Shown in pieces: positions 1 to 4,996 of a stretch of 5,294 nt of DNA. The stretch is from Methanosarcinales archaeon (GTDB taxonomy: Archaea; Halobacteriota; Methanosarcinia; Methanosarcinales; Methanogasteraceae): positions 1-5,294 of the forward strand of contig QMVM01000159.1 of the NCBI GenBank assembly GCA_003661105.1, written 5' to 3'. Both the position numbers and the translations under genes were made by a program. Position 1 is the stretch's first letter. Every line of letters begins with the position of its first letter. The notes beneath the pieces were generated by a model that searched no databases, was not told the origin of the DNA, and saw nothing but the letters and a program-made list of their open reading frames with translations.

Positions 1-40
1 CCTCGACAACCCCTCGACAACCCTCGACAACCCTCGACAC
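1..40. repeat. Four phased CCTCGACAA repeats upstream of the first promoter
   Basis: The unit CCTCGACAA occurs at 1-9, 12-20 and 22-30, and as CCTCGACAC at 32-40. Starts are 11, 10 and 10 bases apart, close to one helical turn, so all copies face the same side of the DNA. The block ends six bases before the TTTATA element at 46-51. That position would suit an operator or activator site for the downstream cluster (inference). The window edge cuts the block, so it may be the end of a longer simple repeat. Confidence 0.7.
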
Positions 41-84
41 AAACCTTTATACCACGGCGGTTAGAGTCGAAGATGGTGATTGAT
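41..84 (+). promoter_or_regulatory. Probable TATA promoter and GGTGAT ribosome binding site of the first gene cluster
   Basis: TTTATA at 46-51 is preceded by ACAAACC, a plausible BRE/TATA pair. Archaeal transcription usually starts about 25 bases after the TATA centre, which here falls near 73-75. GGTGAT at 75-80 is complementary to AUCACC in the archaeal 16S 3' end and sits four bases before ATG 85. A transcript starting near 73 would have a very short leader holding just this site. This favours ATG 85 over ATG 73 as the start. Confidence 0.55.
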
Positions 85-483
85 ATGGTAAAAATGCCAC
101 CAGATGTACAGGAAGTTATAAACAATCAAAGCCCGGTTCCGGTTGCTACTGCTGATCCTGACGGCAAGCCAAACGTGATCTTCGTCGGATTCTTAAGGAT
201 CGTGGATGACGAAACAATCCAGATCGCAGACAACTTCTTTGACAAGACTGCAGAAAACCTGAAAGCGAATCCGCAGGTCTCGGTCGTTGGTTATGATGGT
301 AAGAAGTCGTTCCAGGTCAAGGGCAGGGTTGAGATCGCGACAGAGGGTCCGGTGTATGAGGATGTGAAAGCATGGGTTCATGCCAAGAGCAAGGCACTGC
401 CCGCGAAAGCCGCGGTTGTCATGCACGTCGAAGAGGTATATGACGCGATGTATGGGCCGGATGCAGGAAAACGCATAGCCTGA
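85..483 (+). CDS. PNPOx-fold flavin/FMN-binding family protein
   Basis: A 132-aa protein of the pyridoxamine 5'-phosphate oxidase-like split beta-barrel family (PF01243-like). Typical family segments are the early VPVATADPDGKPNVIFVGF strand pair, the NFFDKTAENLKANPQVSV stretch about 40 residues later, and the following FQVKGRVEI strand that closes the barrel. Members normally bind FMN or F420 as small cytoplasmic dimers. The actual substrate cannot be read from sequence, and it is not likely to be a true PdxH, being short and lacking the PdxH C-terminal region. The frame also has ATG codons at 73 and 94. ATG 85 is chosen because GGTGAT lies four bases upstream and the TATA box predicts transcription starting near 73. 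It is first in a three-gene cluster; the next start lies 12 bases past its stop. Confidence 0.85.
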   Translation: MVKMPPDVQEVINNQSPVPVATADPDGKPNVIFVGFLRIVDDETIQIADNFFDKTAENLKANPQVSVVGYDGKKSFQVKGRVEIATEGPVYEDVKAWVHAKSKALPAKAAVVMHVEEVYDAMYGPDAGKRIA

Positions 484-484
484 T

Positions 485-490
485 GGTGAT
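485..490 (+). promoter_or_regulatory. GGTGAT ribosome binding site deciding a TTG start
   Basis: GGTGAT is complementary to AUCACC of the archaeal 16S 3' end and ends five bases before TTG 496. No in-frame ATG or GTG lies nearby, so this site supports initiation at TTG. Confidence 0.65.
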
Positions 491-495
491 TTGAT

Positions 496-804
496 TTGAG
501 CGAAAAAATACTGGGAATTAAAGATTTACTGGACGAGGTAGAGGGGGATGAGGAATTCGCAGAGGAACAGGAGGGCTTGTATGACCTCGTAATTCCGCCA
601 GGTGTTCCGGTGTCCTTGATACATGAACTGATATCAGAGTTCGATCTCGAACCACATGCCAAGACATCCAGCGGCTCGGTCGAGGAAGGTGAGCTCTTTG
701 ATATGGTAATGATCGTACTCAGGGGCGACCTCGAGACCGTGCGGCGTGCAGAGAAGTACCTCTTTGAGGTATTCGATGAGCGGATCGGTTGTTTCGGGGA
801 CTGA
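496..804 (+). CDS. Acidic 102-aa protein of unknown function, TTG start
   Basis: I do not recognise the family. The protein is strongly acidic, with over a quarter of residues Asp or Glu. The N-terminal 26 residues (MSEKILGIKDLL and an E/D-rich stretch) look flexible. Residues 30-50 (DLVIPPGVPVSLIHELISEFD) suggest a strand, a Pro-rich turn and a helix. Residues 66-97 suggest a hydrophobic strand (FDMVMIVLRG) followed by an amphipathic helix (DLETVRRAEKYLFEVFDERI), as in small ferredoxin-like alpha/beta folds. There is no signal peptide, membrane segment or metal motif, and the single Cys is at 99. It starts at TTG with a strong GGTGAT site. It lies 12 bases after the PNPOx-like gene and 6 bases before the TldE-like gene, so it is likely co-translated with both. 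It could be a regulatory or adaptor subunit for either neighbour (inference). Confidence 0.8.
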   Translation: MSEKILGIKDLLDEVEGDEEFAEEQEGLYDLVIPPGVPVSLIHELISEFDLEPHAKTSSGSVEEGELFDMVMIVLRGDLETVRRAEKYLFEVFDERIGCFGD

Positions 805-810
805 TCCTCG

Positions 811-2124
811 ATGATTTTGCTCGCATCACATGCGATCGAGCATGCACGCAGCAGTGGTGCCGACGAAGTCGAGGCGTACTGCTTAACAGACCGGTCGGTC
901 AGCATCAACACCAAACTTGAGCATATTGAGTATGCCAGGGAATCGTTCGCACGAGGGGTCGGCATCCGTGCCATCGTATCAGGTGCTGTCGGGTTCTCGA
1001 GCACAAATCGCGAGGACAGCACCGAAGAGGCGTCCCTGCTTGCTGTACGGTCAGCCCGGGCATCCCAGCCAGACCCTGACTGGAGTAGTCTCCCGCATCA
1101 GGGCTCGTACCCCGCGGTTCATGGCATCTTCGATCCGAAACTTGCAGAGATCGAGCTTTCCGAGTGCGTCGAACTGGCTGCCGACCTGATTCGCGGCGTT
1201 ACATCAGCAGGCGCAGTTCCAACGTCTGGCGGGCTTTCGGTCTCGACAGGCACCGGCTACATCGTAAACACAAACGGCATCGAGCATACCGAAGAAGGGA
1301 CATCGATTGCCGCATCGATCGAGTGCATCGTAAAGGACGGGTCAGACATATCCACTGCTTATGAGTTTGACATCTCAAGAAACCTTGATATCGATACGTA
1401 CGAGATCGGGAAGCGTGCAGGCGAACTTGCGAAACAATCATTGCACGGCGGAAAAATAGATACTGCGAGGACTGCGGTGTTGTTTTGCCCGCTTGCAATC
1501 GCTGACATCCTTGAATATACTTTTACACCATCCTTAAGTGCCGATAACGTGCAGAAAGGCAGGTCGATGCTCTCGCAGATCGGGGCAGAGGTTGCGGCAG
1601 GTGAACTTACGATATATGATGACGGACTGCGCACTGGCGGGATCGGAACAGCGCAGACCGATGACGAGGGCACGCCCTCTCAAAAGACCTCCATAATCGA
1701 AGACGGCATCCTCAAAAACCATCTTCACGACGCGTACACGGCAGGGAAGGCAGACACAGGCATTGCGAGCACAGGAAACGCCATACGTTCCGGATACGGT
1801 ACAACGCCATCTATCGATGTGCGCAATCTTGTGATTGAGTATCCGTCAAGCGATATAGTCGCAGAAACTCAGAATGGAGTACTCGTCCACTCGGTGATCG
1901 GCGCACACACGGCAAACCCGTATTCAGGGGATTTCTCGATAGAAGCCAGAAATTCTTTTCTGGTAGGGGACGGGGAGGTAAAACAACCGATAAAATCACT
2001 TATGATCGCCGGAAATATCTTTGATATGCTAAAAAATATTGACGGTGCCGGCGCAGATTCCCGTGCTGTCGGAGGGGTAGTTGTTCCGACGCTGCGCGTC
2101 CCTGATATGCATGTCATCGGGTAA
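811..2124 (+). CDS. TldD/PmbA family protein, TldE (PmbA)-type subunit
   Basis: A 437-aa protein matching the TldE/PmbA family over its full length. The N-terminal domain (about 1-80) contains SGADEVEAYCLTDRSVSI and ESFARGVGIRAIVSGAVGFSSTN, where family members have the repeated GIRV-type strand. The C-terminal beta-rich domain (about 215-435) carries TDDEGTPSQKTSIIEDGIL near 283-301, ANPYSGDFSIEA near 368-379 and a Gly-rich C-terminus. In the bacterial TldD/TldE heterodimer, TldD holds the HExxxH zinc site and TldE does not. No HExxxH occurs here, so this is the non-catalytic type. Its TldD partner is not in the window. The family processes or degrades peptides, for example microcin B17 in E. 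coli; the archaeal substrate is unknown. It starts six bases after the preceding stop with only a weak GGGGA upstream, which suggests translational coupling. It is the last gene of the cluster. Confidence 0.92.
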   Translation: MILLASHAIEHARSSGADEVEAYCLTDRSVSINTKLEHIEYARESFARGVGIRAIVSGAVGFSSTNREDSTEEASLLAVRSARASQPDPDWSSLPHQGSYPAVHGIFDPKLAEIELSECVELAADLIRGVTSAGAVPTSGGLSVSTGTGYIVNTNGIEHTEEGTSIAASIECIVKDGSDISTAYEFDISRNLDIDTYEIGKRAGELAKQSLHGGKIDTARTAVLFCPLAIADILEYTFTPSLSADNVQKGRSMLSQIGAEVAAGELTIYDDGLRTGGIGTAQTDDEGTPSQKTSIIEDGILKNHLHDAYTAGKADTGIASTGNAIRSGYGTTPSIDVRNLVIEYPSSDIVAETQNGVLVHSVIGAHTANPYSGDFSIEARNSFLVGDGEVKQPIKSLMIAGNIFDMLKNIDGAGADSRAVGGVVVPTLRVPDMHVIG

Positions 2125-2220
2125 CCTGCGAGAAGAATCGATTAATAAACATACCCGGCCGGGTTGTGGTAAATCAGTATCGGCGACCGGTACGATATGA
2201 TCACCTATTATTATGTTTCC
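2125..2220 (+). other. 3' spacer of the first cluster with a 12-base GC palindrome
   Basis: ACCCGGCCGGGT at 2153-2164 is a perfect 12-base palindrome, 28 bases after the TldE stop. TATCG at 2178-2182 and CGATA at 2193-2197 form a second short inverted repeat. No long T-run follows the palindrome directly, so a role in ending the upstream transcript is only possible. No ORF of note lies here. Confidence 0.45.
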
Positions 2221-2221
2221 A

Positions 2222-2273
2222 CCGCAGAGACCGCGAAGAACGCAGAGTTATCTATTCTCTGCGCCCTCTGCGT
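2222..2273. repeat. CGCAGAG / CTCTGCG compound inverted repeat
   Basis: CGCAGAG occurs at 2223-2229 and 2241-2247, and its complement CTCTGCG at 2257-2263 and 2266-2272. The inner pair folds with a nine-base loop (2248-2256). The outer pair stacks below it across an 11-base and a 2-base internal loop. Elements built from this heptamer recur between genes in many methanogens and deltaproteobacteria (from memory, not searched). It lies between convergent genes, so it may stabilise or end transcripts, or be a dispersed repeat. Confidence 0.65.
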
Positions 2274-2296
2274 GATATCAACGGATTTGCTAACAC

Positions 2297-2313
2297 AATT
2301 TCGCGGTTAAATT
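2297..2313. repeat. First copy of AATTTCGCGGTTAAATT motif
   Basis: This 17-base motif recurs with one mismatch at 3767-3783, on the other side of ftsZ. In both places it follows CTGCG-rich and TGATA-containing sequence, so the two sites may be parts of one degenerate dispersed element. Confidence 0.5.
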
Positions 2314-2331
2314 CTCTGCTGTGACTCAATT

Positions 2332-2356
2332 AATCCCAAAATAAAAAATAGGGATT
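2332..2356 (-). terminator. Probable terminator of ftsZ
   Basis: Read on the minus strand, the TAA stop of ftsZ runs into TATTTTTTATTTT (2350-2338), flanked by the inverted repeat AATCCC/GGGATT at 2332-2337 and 2351-2356. Archaeal intrinsic termination depends mainly on T-rich tracts, so this is a good candidate 3' end for ftsZ. The first stem arm overlaps the stop codon. Confidence 0.55.
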
Positions 2357-3506
2357 ATTGAATATATTCGATAATCGGTCCCTTGTGACCTCTGCCAATC
2401 ACTGGCATCGGTTCCATCTGTTTTATTTCACCCTCTACCGAACGGATCGGAACACGCTGTTGATGTGCCTGCCCGATTATCTGTGCCGATTCGACGCCGG
2501 TCATGATCGCCATCACGCGCACGCCACCTTCATACTCTTCCTCGACTCTTGCGCCCCAGATCACATTCGCATGTGGGCCTAATTCGTACGTGAGTGAACT
2601 TGCGATCTCCTCCGCTTCCTTAAGTGTGAGATCAGGTCCGCCTGTGATGTGTACGAGGCAGCCGGTAGCGCCCCTGTAATCCACATCCAGCAGCGGGTGG
2701 TTCAGTGCCGAACGGACCACATCGCTTGACTTGTCCCGCGTCTTTGACTCACCAAAGAGCATTACTGCAACTCCGCCGCAGTTCATAACCGTCCTCATGT
2801 CGGCATAATCGAGGTTTATCAGCGAGTCCTTTGTAATCGTATCGGATATGCCCTTGACAGTCTCGGAGATCAATTGATCCATCACCGAAAACGCTTGTTT
2901 CATCGGCAGGTTTGGCACGTAGTTGAGCAGACGGTTGTTATCAAGCGCGATCACGGTGTGCGCTGCGTCACTTAACTCCTGAATCCCCGACTCTGCTTTG
3001 ATAGCGCGGGCACGTTCCACGTGGAACGGCGTGGACACCATTCCAACAACGATTGCGCCACATTCTTTTGCGATATCAGCGACCACCGGTGCGACTCCTG
3101 TGCCTGTGCCGCCACCCATACCAGCAGTGACAAAGACCAGATCAGAGTCTGCAAGAACCTCGCTCAGCGTTCCGCGCGCAAGTTCGGCAGCCCGCCTACC
3201 GACATCAGGATCTCCTCCCGCGCCAAGACCTCGCGTGATCGATTTTCCTACCAGGATCTTCTTATCAGCCCTGCATCGATCCAGATCCTGCTTATCGGTA
3301 TTGATTGCGATGATATCCACGCCATCGATGCCGATGTCATGCATTCTGGTCGATGTATTATTCCCTGCGCCACCGCAACCGACGATCAGAATGCGTGGCG
3401 TTCCTATCAGCTCCGCATCAGCAAAGTCTTCACTCACATTGTCGAATTGCCGATACAGGTCTTCCTTCTCAGTGTAGCCTAGTGCGTTGTTTACAATTGT
3501 TTGCAT
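2355..3506 (-). CDS. ftsZ: Cell division protein FtsZ, archaeal FtsZ2 type
   Basis: A 383-aa tubulin-family GTPase that polymerises at mid-cell to form the division ring. The nucleotide site shows GCGGAGNN at 43-50, AINTDKQDL at 67-75, GMGGGTGTG (tubulin signature) at 129-137, and FHVERARAIKAESG near 161-174. The T7 loop NLDYAD at 231-236 keeps both acidic residues needed for GTP hydrolysis across the polymer interface. The second domain has NCGGVAVML at 242-250, NVIWGARVEEEY at 314-325 and VRVMAIMTGVESAQIIG at 329-345, which resembles haloarchaeal FtsZ2 more than FtsZ1. The N-terminal MQTIVNNAL helix is typical of archaeal forms. The linker is short and ends in GPIIEYIQ, the kind of hydrophobic tail that binds a membrane anchor such as SepF (inference). 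Minus-strand GAGGGG lies six bases before the ATG. All key residues are intact, and no division gene is adjacent. Confidence 0.97.
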   Translation of the reverse strand: MQTIVNNALGYTEKEDLYRQFDNVSEDFADAELIGTPRILIVGCGGAGNNTSTRMHDIGIDGVDIIAINTDKQDLDRCRADKKILVGKSITRGLGAGGDPDVGRRAAELARGTLSEVLADSDLVFVTAGMGGGTGTGVAPVVADIAKECGAIVVGMVSTPFHVERARAIKAESGIQELSDAAHTVIALDNNRLLNYVPNLPMKQAFSVMDQLISETVKGISDTITKDSLINLDYADMRTVMNCGGVAVMLFGESKTRDKSSDVVRSALNHPLLDVDYRGATGCLVHITGGPDLTLKEAEEIASSLTYELGPHANVIWGARVEEEYEGGVRVMAIMTGVESAQIIGQAHQQRVPIRSVEGEIKQMEPMPVIGRGHKGPIIEYIQ

Positions 3507-3600
3507 TTCCGTCCCCTCATGACATTCTATGCGTTTTGCATCCCTATTTTCTATAGTAGATACCTAAACAGAATTGATATTAATCATATATATAGTTTGC
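3507..3600 (-). promoter_or_regulatory. ftsZ promoter, leader and ribosome binding site
   Basis: On the minus strand GCAAAC precedes TATATATAT (3594-3586), a good BRE plus TATA pair, predicting a start near 3566 and a leader of about 60 bases. The leader holds the small dyad ATGCGTTTTGCAT (plus strand 3529-3541) and CTAT/ATAG arms at 3544-3556. GAGGGG at 3518-3513 is the likely ribosome binding site, six bases before ATG. The TATA core reads almost the same on both strands, so it could also fire toward 3617. The better BRE favours ftsZ. Confidence 0.55.
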
Positions 3601-3616
3601 GGGCGGTGGGGCTGCC

Positions 3617-3760
3617 ATGACTCGTGACATTGACCGCTGCCCAAAAAACCGCTGCATTTACAGATGTAATCCGGACAAGCCGCGACCAAACAGGAAATTA
3701 AACCTCCGGGGGTGTGTATATCCATCATCTCGGTCATCTGCGCGCTGCAGGCGGCCTTGA
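3617..3760 (+). CDS. Possible 47-aa Cys-rich basic microprotein (weak)
   Basis: ATG 3617 opens 47 codons ending at TGA 3758-3760. The product is rich in Arg/Lys and has five Cys, at 8, 13, 17, 33 and 44, beginning MTRDIDRCPKNRCIYRC. The early Cys spacing (x4, x3) could hold a metal, but it is not a motif I recognise. In favour: the symmetric TATATATA at 3586-3594 would start transcription near 3615, and GGTGGGG lies just upstream. Against: the second half runs through CTGCG-rich sequence resembling the spacer element downstream of ftsZ, and I know no homologue. It could be chance. Confidence 0.22.
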   Translation: MTRDIDRCPKNRCIYRCNPDKPRPNRKLNLRGCVYPSSRSSARCRRP

Positions 3761-3766
3761 TACTCC

Positions 3767-3783
3767 AATTCCGCGGTTAAATT
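3767..3783. repeat. Second copy of AATTCCGCGGTTAAATT motif
   Basis: It matches 2297-2313 at 16 of 17 bases and has the same orientation. It is preceded by CTGCGCGCTGC (3738-3748) and CTTGATACTCC, echoing the CTCTGCGTGATATC that precedes the first copy. It lies in the gene-free stretch 3507-3897, which otherwise holds the ftsZ promoter, the doubtful 47-codon ORF and about 90 bases with nothing recognisable. Confidence 0.5.
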
Positions 3784-3897
3784 TCCAAATTCAATCACAA
3801 TCAGGATTTTAGTCCCATGACTTCTGATAAAGAAACGTGATGGAGGATCAAGGGTATAGAGAGTACAACGCATTAGTTCCTGCGAAGACTCGCATCG

Positions 3898-4575
3898 ATG
3901 AACGAGGCAGGGCTCACCGGTACAAGCTCAATCAAGGCATCTATCAAATCCGGACTTGGCGTGCTTGATCGTGAGATCAGGCGCATGTGGAAGGACATCG
4001 AGTGGGGTGCTACCACCTCCGAGGCGATGGCACGGTTCGAGGAAAGGGCGAGGACTGCCATGATCACCCGCACCACCACGCTTATCATAAAGGCGAACGA
4101 GGTGGTCAGTGTTATTCGGAGGGTGCTTCAGATTGCGGCTGCCGATGCCGAGGCGCCACACCGCCTGAAACAGAACCGGTTGGGCAACATGGCAGAGTAT
4201 GCAGAGTATGTGATGGTTGTCTACCTCTCGTTCTTTGTATTCCCATCCATTGTGTATGTGTTTGCCGCACAGTTCGTAACAAGGGTCCCGGTAGGTGCTG
4301 CTGCTGAAAACTTAAGCGAGGGCAGGTCGATGCTTGCGCAGTACGATGCTGATAGGTACATCCTCCCGATGTTCCATGCACCGCTGATCCGGGGGTTCTG
4401 CTCAGGACTCGTTGCCGGTGAGGTGGGATCTGGAAGCGCATACTCAGAGCTCAAACACTTGCTTATCATGGTGGCGATTGGCGTACCTGACCTTTATCAT
4501 AGATCGGGGTGGCGTGAAGGTCAGGGGCGTGAAGGTCAGGTAGTGTCTACAATAATAAGCGAGTGCAAATCTTGA
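3898..4575 (+). CDS. Truncated FlaJ/TadC-type (T2SSF) membrane protein, probable gene remnant
   Basis: The 225-aa frame matches the C-terminal T2SSF domain of archaeal FlaJ-like proteins, the polytopic inner-membrane platform of archaellum and type IV pilus machines. Recognisable parts are LDREIRRMWKDIEWGATTSEAMARFEER (23-50), TLIIKANEVVSVIRRVLQIAAADAEAPHRLK (61-91), a membrane segment near 104-126, a second near 155-173 (FHAPLIRGFCSGLVAGEVG), and LKHLLIMVAIGVP (185-197), where the last membrane helix should continue. Full members are about 500-600 aa, so the first T2SSF domain is missing. In-frame codons 3877-3897 read FLRRLAS, also family-like, directly after TAG 3874-3876, so ATG 3898 was an internal Met. 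No ribosome binding site precedes it. The C-terminus diverges after GVP into a hydrophilic tail. Two in-frame tandem duplications and the lack of a FlaI-type ATPase neighbour support decay. It may still be translated. Confidence 0.8.
   Translation: MNEAGLTGTSSIKASIKSGLGVLDREIRRMWKDIEWGATTSEAMARFEERARTAMITRTTTLIIKANEVVSVIRRVLQIAAADAEAPHRLKQNRLGNMAEYAEYVMVVYLSFFVFPSIVYVFAAQFVTRVPVGAAAENLSEGRSMLAQYDADRYILPMFHAPLIRGFCSGLVAGEVGSGSAYSELKHLLIMVAIGVPDLYHRSGWREGQGREGQVVSTIISECKS
4192..4209 (+). repeat. 9-base tandem duplication GCAGAGTAT x2
   Basis: GCAGAGTAT at 4192-4200 is repeated exactly at 4201-4209, giving AEYAEY just before the first membrane segment of the FlaJ-like fragment. It looks like a slippage insertion of three codons. 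Confidence 0.75.
4486..4541 (+). repeat. 15-base tandem duplication with an inverted partner
   Basis: GGCGTGAAGGTCAGG occurs exactly twice in tandem, at 4511-4525 and 4526-4540, encoding REGQG then REGQV. CCTGACCTT at 4486-4494 is the reverse complement of AAGGTCAGG inside each copy; with 4532-4541 the match is ten bases. Two alternative hairpins can form at the 3' end of the FlaJ-like frame. This may act as an RNA 3' end structure or simply mark slippage in a decaying gene. Confidence 0.7.
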
Positions 4576-4683
4576 ACACGAATGCACACGTTTGGGCCGG
4601 TATGGCATCTGTGTCGAGAGGGATTTATGAGATTTATTTATTCGTGACTGTGAGCGCAAGCGTAGCGAAGCTGTTGGCATAAA

Positions 4684-4719
4684 ATTATTCAGGGTGGACA
4701 ACATCAGCCTCTGAATAAT
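4684..4719. repeat. 9-base perfect inverted repeat ATTATTCAG / CTGAATAAT
   Basis: ATTATTCAG at 4684-4692 pairs with CTGAATAAT at 4711-4719 around an 18-base loop. Allowing a small bulge, GCAT at 4677-4680 and GC at 4720-4721 extend the outer stem, and GG/CC pairs extend it inward. It could be a transcript hairpin or a dyad binding site. The copy of CTCTGAA at 4709-4715 recurs at 4721-4727. Confidence 0.55.
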
Positions 4720-4791
4720 GCTCTGAAATGTTGGAATTCAAAATTACACTTATGGGGTGGTATATTTTCTGTCAGGAATGAATCAGAGAGT

Positions 4792-4820
4792 CTCGGTTGC
4801 CCGAGCAAAATGTATTTATG
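4792..4820 (+). promoter_or_regulatory. Promoter-like element with adjacent CTCGG/CCGAG dyad
   Basis: CTCGG-TTGC-CCGAG at 4792-4805 is a perfect five-base dyad. It runs directly into GCAAAATGTATTTATG, which resembles a BRE plus TATA box and predicts a start near 4839. The dyad lies where an archaeal regulator would contact the BRE. The resulting transcript would carry the 31-codon ORF and then the secreted-protein gene. Confidence 0.4.
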
Positions 4821-4832
4821 TGATTAGGTTGG

Positions 4833-4863
4833 GGTGGTAAATAGCATTTCGGAGATAACCACC
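4833..4863 (+). promoter_or_regulatory. GGTGGT/ACCACC hairpin enclosing a ribosome binding site
   Basis: GGTGGT at 4833-4838 can pair with ACCACC at 4858-4863, directly against ATG 4864. GGAGAT at 4851-4856, the ribosome binding site, lies in the loop. The fold would change access to the start codon, as in a leader switch (inference). Confidence 0.35.
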
Positions 4864-4959
4864 ATGAAGCGATATAACAAACTATTGGAATCCTGTACTG
4901 CTTTTCGAGCAACGTTCTGTATCCTGTGCTTGTGCTTGCCCCGGAGTACGGGCGAGTAG
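4864..4959 (+). CDS. Possible 31-aa leader peptide / upstream ORF
   Basis: ATG 4864 opens 31 codons ending at TAG 4957-4959, preceded by GGAGAT at 4851-4856 with seven bases of spacing. The peptide starts MKRYNKLLES, has a Cys-rich hydrophobic stretch ATFCILCLCLP, and contains four Cys. That is somewhat like a short secretion signal, but no known family fits. It lies 37 bases before the secreted-protein gene and would be in its leader if transcription starts near 4839. Its best supports are the ribosome binding site and the promoter-like element; the peptide itself may be unimportant. Confidence 0.3.
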   Translation: MKRYNKLLESCTAFRATFCILCLCLPRSTGE

Positions 4960-4986
4960 ATAATGACAAGAAGCATAGAAATATCA

Positions 4987-4992
4987 GGTGAT
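4987..4992 (+). promoter_or_regulatory. GGTGAT ribosome binding site deciding an ATG start
   Basis: GGTGAT ends four bases before ATG 4997, the same arrangement as at 75-80. The in-frame GTG at 4988 is part of this site and so is unlikely to be the start. Confidence 0.7.
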
Positions 4993-4996
4993 TGAG

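Larger units (their letters stand above)
4576..4863. other. Gene-free spacer between the FlaJ remnant and the secreted-protein leader
   Basis: About 290 bases without a convincing gene. It holds an AGCG-rich stretch at 4652-4669 (AGCGCAAGCGTAGCGAAG), an inverted repeat at 4684-4719, a GGTATATTTT element near 4758, and the hairpin plus promoter-like segment at 4792-4820. A 26-codon ORF at 4602-4682 has no clear ribosome binding site and is not called. Confidence 0.5.

Noticed and set aside
1..40. CRISPR array start
   Set aside because: The units are 9-10 bases with almost no spacers, so they do not have repeat-spacer structure.
378..1022. 214-codon open frame on the minus strand
   Set aside because: It spans three well-supported plus-strand genes and is low-complexity Ser-rich, typical of an antisense shadow.
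2998..3482. Two overlapping plus-strand frames of about 150 codons
   Set aside because: Both are antisense to the conserved N-terminal GTPase half of ftsZ and show no recognisable domain.
3658..3873. 71-codon minus-strand frame in the ftsZ/FlaJ spacer
   Set aside because: The translation has no recognised domain, it crosses the repeat-like motif at 3767-3783, and I saw no clear ribosome binding site. A decayed coding piece is possible but not supportable.
3840..3968. 42-codon plus-strand frame starting ATGGAGGAT
   Set aside because: Most of it overlaps the FlaJ-like frame out of register; only its EYNAL stretch is mentioned as a weak trace.
4602..4682. 26-codon ORF (MASVSRGIYEIYLFV...)
   Set aside because: No ribosome binding site, very short, and its end lies in AGCG-rich repetitive sequence.
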